Shown: positions 1 through 6,157, counted from the stretch's first letter. The stretch is DNA of 6,941 bases from Candidatus Zipacnadia bacterium (GCA_029821215.1 JALGTV010000073.1:1-6941), one strand, 5' to 3'. Notes: generated from the sequence alone by a model not told the origin. Program-made: numbers and translations.

Positions 1-11
1 AGGGAGCGCGG

Positions 12-1352
12 TCATTTGACCAGGCGGGTAAAGCCGGGCCAGCGGGGCGGGCCTTTTAGCTGCTCAACTACCGTACCAGAATCAATAGCTGCAGCTATCT
101 GCCCGAAAACCTCATCAATAGCCTGCCCATAGCGCGCAATAATATCCTCAGTGATAGCCATTGTTGGGTATATCATATTGGTGGCCAGAAAGCCCCGCTC
201 CAGCATCATCTGAGTGTATAAAGTAAGCAGCTCTTGGTTAAGTTCATGGTCAATTGTGAAGTGGGGCAGGCACGGATACCCGTCTTCTACCTCCACATAA
301 CTAAGGTGGTGCTTCTCGGCGGCGTCTCGCCAGTATTGCTGGACCCGGGCACCAATCTTGGCTACGTGGGTGGGCACGTCAACTTTTTCCATCTTCTCTA
401 TCGTGGCCAGCGCGGCGACTGGGCCGATTGACTCAGTCCACGCTGTACTGCTAATAAACGAGGACTTGGCCCCCGCCATCGCCTCCTGGGTGCCGATTAC
501 TGCTCCCATTGGGTAGCCGTTGGCTATCGCTTTGGCAAAGACCGCCATGTCGGGGTCAACGCCAAACTTCAGATGAGCCCCGCCGAAATGCAGGCGCCAG
601 CCAATAGTAACTTCGTCGAAGATCAGCAGAGCACCGCAGCTATGAGCGCTATCGCGGACAAACTCCAGAAAGCCCGGTTCCGGGTCATGGCGACGACAGG
701 GCTCCATCATGACAGCGGCCAGCTCGTCGCCGTGGGTGTCAATGATCTGTTGGAGCTGCTCACGGTTGTTGTAGGTGAACGTCAGCACTGTACCGCGCAA
801 CTGTCGGGGCACACCCAAGGGGTCAAGACCCGGGAGCAGATGGCCCCGCAGGGCATCCTCTTCCCCCAAATTGGCCGCCAGATACCAGTCGTGCCAGCCA
901 TGATAACCACAGATCGCCATCAGAGAGCGATCCGTAGTGGCCCGGGCAATCCGGGTGGCCACGGTGCAGGCCTCACCCCCGGCGCGAGTAAATCGAGCCT
1001 GCTGGGCCCAGGGATGTATCTCACAGAGTTTGTCGGCTAACTCCACCTCCTCAGGAGGATTCTGGCTGCACCAGTGTCCCTGGTTAATCCGACGGATTAC
1101 CGCTGCATTCACGTCAGGATCACAGAAACCCAGCAGACAAGCCCCAATTCCGCTAATAGACATATCGTAGTAGTGATTACCATCCAGATCCCAAACTTCG
1201 CAGCCGTGGGCCTTGCTGAAATATGCTGGCCACTGCTCGGGGGCAAACTGACTGGGGCGCTTGCTTAGAAGCTGTGTCCCGGGAGGAATCCGCTCCTGGG
1301 CATGTTCGTACAGTTTTTGAGTCCTACTGCTGATTGATGTTTGATCCTTCAT
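12..1352 (-). CDS. Class III PLP-dependent aminotransferase, glutamate-1-semialdehyde aminomutase-like
   Basis: This 446-residue protein has the length and motif order of fold-type I, class III aminotransferases of the glutamate-1-semialdehyde 2,1-aminomutase branch. An N-terminal segment (VWDLDGNHYYDM, about 53-64) is typical of the family. It is followed by the phosphate-binding AGGEACTVATRIARA stretch (124-138), the PLP-stacking region GYHGWHDWY (149-157), the D-E-V triad that holds the pyridine nitrogen (D246, E247), and FAKAIANGYPMG (272-283), where K274 should form the Schiff base. The enzyme is probably cytosolic; no signal peptide or membrane segment is visible. The ATG is preceded by AGGAG at 1358-1362 with 5-nt spacing, which supports this start. 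It is transcribed divergently from a catabolic gene set and shares its control region. A haem-biosynthetic hemL role is unlikely, because the neighbours are sugar-type enzymes and the segment STAWTESIGPVAA (302-314) departs from the usual GTxSGNP loop. More likely it transfers an amino group to or from a keto or aldehyde sugar-like intermediate. The class is secure and the substrate is unknown. Confidence 0.93.
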   Translation of the reverse strand: MKDQTSISSRTQKLYEHAQERIPPGTQLLSKRPSQFAPEQWPAYFSKAHGCEVWDLDGNHYYDMSISGIGACLLGFCDPDVNAAVIRRINQGHWCSQNPPEEVELADKLCEIHPWAQQARFTRAGGEACTVATRIARATTDRSLMAICGYHGWHDWYLAANLGEEDALRGHLLPGLDPLGVPRQLRGTVLTFTYNNREQLQQIIDTHGDELAAVMMEPCRRHDPEPGFLEFVRDSAHSCGALLIFDEVTIGWRLHFGGAHLKFGVDPDMAVFAKAIANGYPMGAVIGTQEAMAGAKSSFISSTAWTESIGPVAALATIEKMEKVDVPTHVAKIGARVQQYWRDAAEKHHLSYVEVEDGYPCLPHFTIDHELNQELLTLYTQMMLERGFLATNMIYPTMAITEDIIARYGQAIDEVFGQIAAAIDSGTVVEQLKGPPRWPGFTRLVK

Positions 1353-1476
1353 TGATACTCCTCTTATATCAGATCTGTCCTGGACGACATTACTCAGTGA
1401 GGCAATTAGTCGTTGGCTGATGAATATTTCTCCGTTCCTTCAGCAATGACCTGTCCACTCGGGGCGGGGATTATTT

Positions 1477-1593
1477 ATGATGGGGAGGATATTTGTCTGG
1501 GGCAACGAATATAATATGATGGGGAGGATATTTGTCTGGGGCAACGAATATAACATGATGGGGAGGATATTTATCTGGGGCAACGAATATAAC
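1477..1593. repeat. Three tandem 39-bp repeats, each with an internal dyad
   Basis: Three adjacent copies of a 39-bp unit lie at 1477-1515, 1516-1554 and 1555-1593. They differ at only two positions: the final base is T in copy 1 and C in copies 2 and 3, and one G becomes A in copy 3. Each unit contains an imperfect dyad: arm ATATTTGT, an 8-bp spacer CTGGGGCA, and arm ACGAATAT. These 24-bp sites are at 1489-1512, 1528-1551 and 1567-1590. Arm pairing is 7 of 8 in copies 1 and 2 and 6 of 8 in copy 3. The last ten bases are partly echoed just downstream (AAATATAAC, 1594-1602). The array lies about 155 bp from the aldolase start and 125 bp from the aminotransferase start, so an operator array for a dimeric regulator is plausible. 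A simple replication-slippage minisatellite is the alternative. Confidence 0.93.
1511..1538 (-). promoter_or_regulatory. Weak candidate promoter for the aminotransferase gene
   Basis: On the minus strand, CAGACA (1538-1533, four of six matches to the -35 consensus) is separated by 16 bp from TATTAT (1516-1511, five of six matches to the -10 consensus). It spans the junction of repeat copies 1 and 2. The equivalent site at the copy 2/3 junction is poorer. If used, transcription would start near 1504 and give a leader of about 150 nt. This is pattern matching only and assumes a sigma-70-like holoenzyme. Confidence 0.2.
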
Positions 1594-1652
1594 AAATATA
1601 ACAATGGAATGCTACAGTAGCTCTACCGTCAGAAACAAGGAGGAATAGAGGG

Positions 1653-1733
1653 GTGGCTTGGAGAAGGAAGAGATGTAGACTTACGGCCTGGGTATCACTC
1701 GGGACGGTCACTGTACACTACCGAAAATCATAG
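1653..1733 (+). CDS. Possible 26-residue leader peptide upstream of the aldolase
   Basis: A GTG-started reading frame of 26 codons has a strong Shine-Dalgarno (AGGAGG, 1638-1643) with 9-nt spacing. Its TAG stop (1731-1733) runs directly into the GGGAGGA ribosome site of the downstream aldolase gene. The peptide is basic at its N-terminus (MAWRRKRCRL...) and resembles no family I know. The arrangement would suit translational coupling or a leader peptide. The frame is short enough to be fortuitous, and no run of a single regulatory codon is evident. It is recorded because the ribosome site is better than chance would usually give and the stop position is suggestive. Confidence 0.25.
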   Translation: MAWRRKRCRLTAWVSLGTVTVHYRKS

Positions 1734-1747
1734 GGAGGAATTCTATA

Positions 1748-2563
1748 ATGCAATGGGGACTTGAAAACCGTTTGGCACAGATTTTTCGACCGGAGACGGG
1801 CAGGACCGTGATGCTGGCTATTGACCACGGATATTTTCAGGGGCCGACTACCGGCCTGGAGGAGCCGGGCAAGACCGTTGAGCCGCTTCTTCCTTACTGT
1901 GATGCACTCAGTCCGACCAAGGGGATACTCCAGTACTGTATTGATCCGCAGACTGCTCCCCCCATTATCCTGCGGGTCTCGGGCGGCAACAGCATGGCCC
2001 GCCGCGACGAGTTGGACGATGAAATCCTTACCTGCACCATTGAGCAGGCGGTCGCGCTCAATGCCGTCGGGGTATCCATTTCAATATACATCGGTACCGA
2101 GCATCAGCGCCAGACCATACAGAATCTGGCCACCATGGCTGACGAAGCCCACAAGTATGGCCTGGTGGTTCTGGGGATAAGTGCAGTGGGCGCCAGCCTG
2201 GACGAGTTGCGCGAGCCGGGCAAGGAGCAGGAGTTCGCCCGCTATCTGGCCCTGGCCAGCCGCATCGCCGCCGAACATGGCGCCGACATCTCCAAGACCT
2301 ACTATGTACCCGGTCATTTTGATAAGGTGGTGGACGGCTGCCCAATTCCTATCGTGCTCGCCGGCGGAAAGAAAGTGCCAGAGGCCGAGGCACTTCAATT
2401 CTCTTACAACGCTATTCAGGACGGGGCCTCCGGCGTGGACATGGGTCGCAACATCTTCCAGTCCGAGGCCCCCGTGGCGATGATCCAGGCCGTCCGCGCC
2501 GTTGTGCACGAAGACAAATCGCCGGAGGAAGCCTACGCTCTGTATCAGAGTCTTGCCCAATAG
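1748..2563 (+). CDS. LsrF-like class I aldolase/thiolase (DeoC/FbaB/LsrF superfamily)
   Basis: This 271-residue TIM-barrel enzyme closely resembles E. coli LsrF (recalled, not searched). LsrF transfers an acetyl group from 3-hydroxy-2,4-pentadione-5-phosphate to CoA in autoinducer-2 breakdown. Shared blocks are GRTVMLAIDHGYFQGPTTGL (18-37), TKGIL (57-61), KTYYV (183-187, K183 the expected Schiff-base lysine), CPIPIVLAGGKK (198-209) and the phosphate-binding GASGVDMGRNIFQ (226-238). LsrF's N-terminal extension of about 30 residues is missing. The ATG at 1748 has GGGAGGA at 1733-1739 with 8-nt spacing and is the first gene of the plus-strand set. No lsrK, lsrG, lsrR or transporter gene is nearby, while a dehydrogenase and a second aldolase follow. 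An aldolase or thiolase step on another phosphorylated 3-hydroxy-2,4-dione or ketose is therefore as likely as an autoinducer-2 role. The family is secure; the substrate is inferred. Confidence 0.93.
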   Translation: MQWGLENRLAQIFRPETGRTVMLAIDHGYFQGPTTGLEEPGKTVEPLLPYCDALSPTKGILQYCIDPQTAPPIILRVSGGNSMARRDELDDEILTCTIEQAVALNAVGVSISIYIGTEHQRQTIQNLATMADEAHKYGLVVLGISAVGASLDELREPGKEQEFARYLALASRIAAEHGADISKTYYVPGHFDKVVDGCPIPIVLAGGKKVPEAEALQFSYNAIQDGASGVDMGRNIFQSEAPVAMIQAVRAVVHEDKSPEEAYALYQSLAQ

Positions 2564-2597
2564 CTCCCCCGAGCAGGAAATAGGTGAACAAAGTTCT

Positions 2598-3623
2598 ATG
2601 AAAGTGGGGATGTACTACAACAACCACGATGTCCGGGTCCAGGAGATGCCGATTCCTGATATTGGTCCAGGCGAGTTGCTGATGGAGGTCAAGGCCAGTG
2701 GGATATGCGGTAGCGACATTATGGAGTGGTACCGCATCCAGAAAGCACCCCTGGTTTTGGGCCACGAGGTCGCCGGTGATGTTGCCCAGGTCGGCCCGGG
2801 TGTTGATGACTATCAGGTCGGCGACCGCATCTTTGTTACCCATCACGTGCCCTGCAATACCTGCCACTACTGCTTAAGCGGACACCACACTGCCTGCGAG
2901 ACGCTGCACACCACCCGTTTCTATCCCGGCGGCTTCGCCCAATATATCCGCGTGCCCCCAATCAACGTGGATCGGGGCACGTTGCACTTGCCTGATGAGG
3001 TCTCCTATGACGAGGGTTCGTTCATCGAGCCGCTGGGCACGGTAGTTCGCGGCCAGCGCAACGCGGGTGTCAGCCCGGGCGACAGCGTGTTGGTGCTGGG
3101 CTGCGGCATTGCCGGCTTGCTGCACATCAAGCTGGCCCAGACATTAGGGGCCAGCCGGATTATGGCTACCGACATTGATGATTATCGGATGGCAGCCGCC
3201 CGCGAGTTTGGGGCGGACGGTGTCGCTGATGCCGGCGAAGACATCCCTGAGTTTGTTCGCCAGATCAACGATGGCCGGCTGGCTGATAAGGTCATAGTCT
3301 GTGCCGGATCGGTGACGGCGCTGCAGCAGGCGTTGGAGGCGGTTGACCGCGGTGGCGTTATTCTATTTTTCGCTGTGCCCAAGCCCGGTGAGACGGTGGC
3401 CGTTGATTTTAATCGTTTTTGGCGAGACGATGTCTCCTTTATGCCCAGTTATGCAGCGGCGCCGCTGGACAATGCTACTGCCCTGGAGCTTATCAGCGCG
3501 GGGCGGGTGGTGGTCAATGATATGATCACTCACCGGTTGAGTCTGGACGAAATTGGCGAGGGCTTCCGCCTGGCCAGTGAAGCCGACCACTGTCTAAAGG
3601 TGATAATACGACCCAATGACTAA
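2598..3623 (+). CDS. Zinc-dependent medium-chain alcohol/polyol dehydrogenase
   Basis: This 341-residue MDR-family enzyme resembles sorbitol and L-threonine dehydrogenases and should oxidise a secondary alcohol of a sugar, polyol or sugar acid with NAD(P)+. Catalytic-zinc ligands are C37 (GICGSD), H56-E57 (LGHEVAG) and E144 (IEPLG). The structural-zinc loop has C86, C89, C92 and C100. The Rossmann motif is VLGCGIAGL (166-174), and the acidic residues in ATDID (190-194) suggest NAD+ preference. The frame stays open back to an ATG at 2502, but those extra residues do not look like the family and would overlap the aldolase by 62 bp. MKVGMYYNNHDVRVQEMP at 2598 is a normal MDR N-terminus, and AGGTGA lies upstream (2582-2587). 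The gap to the aldolase stop is 34 bp, consistent with an operon. It is cytosolic; the substrate is unassigned. Confidence 0.95.
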   Translation: MKVGMYYNNHDVRVQEMPIPDIGPGELLMEVKASGICGSDIMEWYRIQKAPLVLGHEVAGDVAQVGPGVDDYQVGDRIFVTHHVPCNTCHYCLSGHHTACETLHTTRFYPGGFAQYIRVPPINVDRGTLHLPDEVSYDEGSFIEPLGTVVRGQRNAGVSPGDSVLVLGCGIAGLLHIKLAQTLGASRIMATDIDDYRMAAAREFGADGVADAGEDIPEFVRQINDGRLADKVIVCAGSVTALQQALEAVDRGGVILFFAVPKPGETVAVDFNRFWRDDVSFMPSYAAAPLDNATALELISAGRVVVNDMITHRLSLDEIGEGFRLASEADHCLKVIIRPND

Positions 3624-4029
3624 ACCATGTCAGTACCAGTTGGAACACGTTGCAATAAGCGTCAGTGATATAGACCAGACCGTGGCGTGGTATGAGGCGA
3701 ATTTCGGTTTTGCGGAGGTCGCCAGATCTGACAAGCCAAAGCTGGCGACGAAGGTGGCGCTTATGAGGCTGGGTGATCGTCTGCTGGAGATCTTTGGGCC
3801 CTATGAACCGAAGCCATTGCCGGCTGGCGAAAGCACACTGGCCAGCTCCCTGCAGACAGTAGGTACCAAACATATGGCCTTGGCGGTTGACGATGTGGCT
3901 GGGGCTTACGAGCAACTCACCGCCAATCACGTGCAAATGGAGACTACTGTCACTGAGGGTACCACCTCCAAATACTTCTTCTGTAAAGACCCGGACGGTA
4001 TCCTGATAGAGGTTATCCAGCGCAAGTAA
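3616..4029 (+). CDS. VOC-fold (glyoxalase/epimerase-type) metalloprotein
   Basis: This 137-residue protein contains two beta-alpha-beta-beta-beta modules of the vicinal oxygen chelate fold (about 8-60 and 83-135). The four expected metal ligands are present in family positions: H11 (LEHVAISV), E58 (LLEIF), H86 (KHMALAV) and E132 (GILIEVIQ). DPDG (125-128) is the usual turn before the last strand. With all ligands intact it is probably an active lyase, epimerase, isomerase or dioxygenase-like enzyme rather than a binding protein. Glyoxalase I and methylmalonyl-CoA epimerase are the nearest well-known relatives. The ATG overlaps the end of the dehydrogenase gene by 8 bp (ATGACTAA, 3616-3623), and AAGGTGAT lies upstream at 3597-3604, so the two are probably translationally coupled. 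In this setting it could rearrange or epimerise the dehydrogenase product; this is inference. Confidence 0.92.
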   Translation: MTKPCQYQLEHVAISVSDIDQTVAWYEANFGFAEVARSDKPKLATKVALMRLGDRLLEIFGPYEPKPLPAGESTLASSLQTVGTKHMALAVDDVAGAYEQLTANHVQMETTVTEGTTSKYFFCKDPDGILIEVIQRK

Positions 4030-4045
4030 CCACAGGCCCGTCCGG

Positions 4046-4069
4046 GTGCTACCAGTCGGGCGGCAGCAC
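4046..4069 (+). other. Small intergenic hairpin
   Basis: GTGCT (4046-4050) and AGCAC (4065-4069) can pair across a 14-nt loop in the 75-bp gap between the VOC and class II aldolase genes. No T-run follows, so it is not a classical terminator. It could be an mRNA-processing or stabilising hairpin, or chance. Confidence 0.2.
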
Positions 4070-4104
4070 TATACTGCATTCCTACATTAAAGGGAGAATG
4101 TTCT

Positions 4105-4884
4105 ATGTCTGACCCCCAACAGTTACGCGAAGAACTTGTCAATATGTCGCGGGTGCTGGGTGACCCGGCGGCCGATTGTGTCATACTGGGCGAGGGCAAC
4201 ACCTCAGCCCGGATTGACGAGGAGACCTTTTGGGTCAAAGCCAGCGGTGCCCAGCTACCCACGATTACCCTGGAGGGCTTTGTGCGGGTCCGGTTTGCTC
4301 CGGTGCTAAGCTTGTTTGACGCCGAGGACCCCTCCGACGAGACGATAAAGCAGGTGTTGCTGGAGGCAAGCATGGACAACAAAGCCAAACAGCGCCCTTC
4401 TATTGAGGCGCTTATGCATGCGTTGCTTCTCCAGGAACCCGGAGTCAATTTCATCGGGCATACCCATCCGGTTGCTGTTAATGCTATTGTCTGTTCGCAG
4501 CAGGCCCAGGAGGCGTTAAGTGGCCGGCTATTCCCTGATGAAATCACTTGCTGCGGGGTGGCTCCGGCGTGGGTGCCATTCGCCGACCCGGGGGTGCCGC
4601 TGGCCCGGCAGGTAGCTGAGTCAGTCCGCGACTACACGGAAAGATACGGCCAGCGGCCCCAGGCTATTTGGATGCAGAATCATGGTCTGATTGCGCTGGG
4701 CGCCACCGCCCAGGGGGTGGAAACCGTCACAGCCATGTCGGTTAAGCTGGCCCGCATCCTGCTCGGCACCTACGCACTGGGCGGCCCCAATTTCTTAACT
4801 GATAAGCAGGTCGAGCGTATCGCGACCCGCCCCGATGAGCTTCTACGCGCGGGTCAGCTCGGCTTGACTTCCAGCAATAAGTGA
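4105..4884 (+). CDS. Class II aldolase/adducin-family zinc aldolase (FucA/RhaD-type)
   Basis: This 259-residue protein belongs to the FucA/AraD/RhaD superfamily. These zinc enzymes cleave ketose 1-phosphates to dihydroxyacetone phosphate and an aldehyde; other members epimerise pentulose 5-phosphates or decarboxylate 3-oxo-tetronate phosphates. Visible motifs are GEGNTSAR (29-36) and KASG (45-48) for phosphate and substrate binding, PSIEALMHALL (98-108) with E101 as the probable acid/base, HTHP (119-122) giving two zinc histidines, and QNHG (191-194) giving the third zinc ligand, H193. The ATG has GGGAG (4092-4096) with 8-nt spacing. It follows the VOC gene by 75 bp and precedes the oxidoreductase by 96 bp, all on one strand. 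It is likely a retro-aldol step late in the pathway. Aldolase, epimerase and decarboxylase cannot be separated without a search. Confidence 0.93.
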   Translation: MSDPQQLREELVNMSRVLGDPAADCVILGEGNTSARIDEETFWVKASGAQLPTITLEGFVRVRFAPVLSLFDAEDPSDETIKQVLLEASMDNKAKQRPSIEALMHALLLQEPGVNFIGHTHPVAVNAIVCSQQAQEALSGRLFPDEITCCGVAPAWVPFADPGVPLARQVAESVRDYTERYGQRPQAIWMQNHGLIALGATAQGVETVTAMSVKLARILLGTYALGGPNFLTDKQVERIATRPDELLRAGQLGLTSSNK

Positions 4885-4980
4885 AATGGAGAATCCCGGC
4901 TTAAGTCATAGAACAGCAATATAGATGACCTATGCGCAGTCCGCACGAGCCGGTCAATAAACTGATAGAGGCTACTACTA

Positions 4981-5988
4981 ATGCCAGCAAAACTTAGATT
5001 AGGATTCATTGGTGCCGGCGGTATGGGGACAACCTTGGCCACGGCTGCTGCTGAACTGGATAATTGCCAAATCGTGTGTATTCAGGACCCTGTACTGTCA
5101 AAGGCCCAGACACTTGCCGACCAAACCGATGCTGAGCCTTGTGCACAGCCTGAGGAACTGCTGGGCCGTTCTGATATAGACGCAGTAGTGATATCAGCTC
5201 CCAATAATCTACACAAGGAACTGACTGTGGCCGCGGCCAGCGCCGGCAAGCATGTGTTCTGCGAAAAGCCTATGGCACTCAATGTCGCTGATGCCAAGCA
5301 GATGATTGTGGCCGCGCAGCAGGCTGGGGTCAAATTGATGATTGGCCAAGTACTCCGGTATTTATCCCCTTGGGTCTGGATAAAGGAGTTCATTGACGCC
5401 GGCAACCTCGGCGACCCCTTTGCCATGCAAACTACCCGCATAGGCGGACACTGGAGCGGGTGGTATACCCAGTCAACCTGGCGGATGCAACGCGAGAGCT
5501 GTGGCGGCCCGCTGTTCGAGTTTTCTGTCCATGAGATTGACTTTATGCGCCACATCCTGGGAGAAGCGAGCGGCGTCTATGCTCACCTGGGTAACTTCAC
5601 CTATCCCGAAGTAGATTACGAGGACCTCGCCTATGTGATGATTAACTTTGAAGACGACAAGGTAGGGTGCTTGCTGGCCGGTCACGCCTCCTTTATGGAC
5701 GTCTACGACGGGAAGATAATCTGTACCGAGGGTACGCTACTGTATTCGGGTTCGGGCGAGGTTAGCTACCAGCGGGCTGGCGACGAGCACCCCACAACCC
5801 TCACTGCTGAGGAGATCGCCGCGGGCTACGAGCCTGGCGTAAAGCGGGAGCTGCGGGAGTTCGCTGAAGCAGTGCTGACTGATACCGAACCGGCCATCCC
5901 CGGCGAGGAGGGCCTACGCAATATCGAGGTAGCCGAGGCTGCCCATCTGTCGTGGGAACAGCGACGGGAAGTACCGCTACCCCTGTGA
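4981..5988 (+). CDS. Gfo/Idh/MocA-family NAD(P)-dependent sugar oxidoreductase
   Basis: This 335-residue protein has the two-domain layout of the family: an N-terminal Rossmann domain (about 1-120) and a C-terminal alpha/beta sheet domain. The dinucleotide motif is FIGAGGMG (9-16). The strand-turn ISAPNNLHKEL (71-81) and the hallmark HVFCEKPMALN (91-101, with E95, K96 and P97) follow. The catalytic region GGPLFEFSVHEIDFMRHILG (175-194) places H184 and D187 where the family's active-site His and Asp lie. There is no twin-arginine or secretion signal, so it should be cytosolic. The ATG has AGAGG (4967-4971) with 9-nt spacing. Relatives include inositol 2-dehydrogenase, glucose-fructose oxidoreductase and 1,5-anhydrofructose reductase; nothing here selects one. 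It ends the plus-strand gene set and probably oxidises or reduces a sugar hydroxyl in the same pathway as the upstream dehydrogenase. Confidence 0.95.
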   Translation: MPAKLRLGFIGAGGMGTTLATAAAELDNCQIVCIQDPVLSKAQTLADQTDAEPCAQPEELLGRSDIDAVVISAPNNLHKELTVAAASAGKHVFCEKPMALNVADAKQMIVAAQQAGVKLMIGQVLRYLSPWVWIKEFIDAGNLGDPFAMQTTRIGGHWSGWYTQSTWRMQRESCGGPLFEFSVHEIDFMRHILGEASGVYAHLGNFTYPEVDYEDLAYVMINFEDDKVGCLLAGHASFMDVYDGKIICTEGTLLYSGSGEVSYQRAGDEHPTTLTAEEIAAGYEPGVKRELREFAEAVLTDTEPAIPGEEGLRNIEVAEAAHLSWEQRREVPLPL

Positions 5989-6012
5989 CAGGGATGAGAT
6001 CTTACTATGTTT

Positions 6013-6157
6013 GAGACTGTTGCAAAACTCGTGGGAGGGGCACCCTCTCTGTCCTGAGCTTGGCGAAGGGTGCCCCGATATGTGCTTAGCTTTGCCCAGC
6101 AAAACTCATACAATTTATTCTCGCCAGGCGCGCGTAATTACCTTTTGCAACAGTCTC
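6013..6157. mobile_element. MITE-like element with 15-bp terminal inverted repeats
   Basis: GAGACTGTTGCAAAA (6013-6027) and its exact reverse complement TTTTGCAACAGTCTC (6143-6157) bound a 145-bp segment with no transposase. A perfect 15-bp inverted match at this spacing is unlikely by chance. The GTTGCAAAA-type end recalls terminal repeats of DDE insertion sequences (IS4/IS5/IS1182-like, recalled only). A non-autonomous element mobilised in trans, or an internally deleted insertion sequence, is the simplest reading. No target-site duplication is clear in the flanks (...TATGTTT and TACGTAT...). It lies 24 bp past the oxidoreductase stop, between two convergent genes, a neutral landing site. 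Confidence 0.65.
6037..6076. repeat. REP-like GC-rich hairpin inside the MITE-like element
   Basis: GGGGCACCCT (6037-6046) and AGGGTGCCCC (6067-6076) form a perfect 10-bp stem around a 20-nt loop. The loop plus right arm contains GTCCTGAGCTTGGCGAAGGG. This is one base away from a widespread bacterial dispersed palindrome I recall as CCTGAGCTTGTCGAAGG. A run of A or T does not follow directly, so it is a poor intrinsic terminator, although the stem could still stop or stabilise the transcript of the upstream operon. Confidence 0.7.

Larger units (their letters stand above)
1353..1747. promoter_or_regulatory. Divergent intergenic control region
   Basis: These 395 bp separate the starts of the divergent aminotransferase and aldolase genes, so they should hold promoters for both directions. 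They contain a 3 x 39-bp tandem repeat (1477-1593), a small dyad CTCA-G-TGAG near 1393-1401, and a purine-rich stretch with two Shine-Dalgarno-like sites at 1638-1643 and 1733-1739. The second site has 8-nt spacing to the aldolase ATG. I found no convincing sigma-70 promoter for the plus-strand genes. A TATAAT hexamer at 1510-1515 has no suitable -35 partner. No riboswitch family was recognised. Confidence 0.7.

Noticed and set aside
573..1040. 155-codon plus-strand frame inside the aminotransferase gene
   Set aside because: It lies wholly antisense to a well-supported class III aminotransferase and shows no family-like sequence; it is a shadow frame.
1477..1593. CRISPR array
   Set aside because: The 39-bp units abut directly with no variable spacers, so this is a plain tandem repeat.
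2081..2560. 159-codon minus-strand frame antisense to the LsrF-like gene
   Set aside because: It mirrors the conserved aldolase coding region and shows no recognisable domain of its own.
2502..2597. N-terminal extension of the dehydrogenase reading frame to an upstream ATG at 2502
   Set aside because: The extra 32 residues do not resemble MDR N-termini and would overlap the aldolase coding region by 62 bp. The ATG at 2598 fits the family start.
3927..4547. 206-codon minus-strand frame across the VOC and class II aldolase genes
   Set aside because: It is antisense to two well-supported genes, Ser-rich and low in family features, as expected of an antisense shadow.
4886..4924. 12-codon frame in the gap between the class II aldolase and the Gfo/Idh gene
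   Set aside because: It is too short, lacks a convincing ribosome site of its own and has no distinctive feature.
6037..6076. Intrinsic terminator for the plus-strand operon
   Set aside because: The stem is strong but the loop is 20 nt and no U-tract follows, so it was called a REP-like repeat instead.
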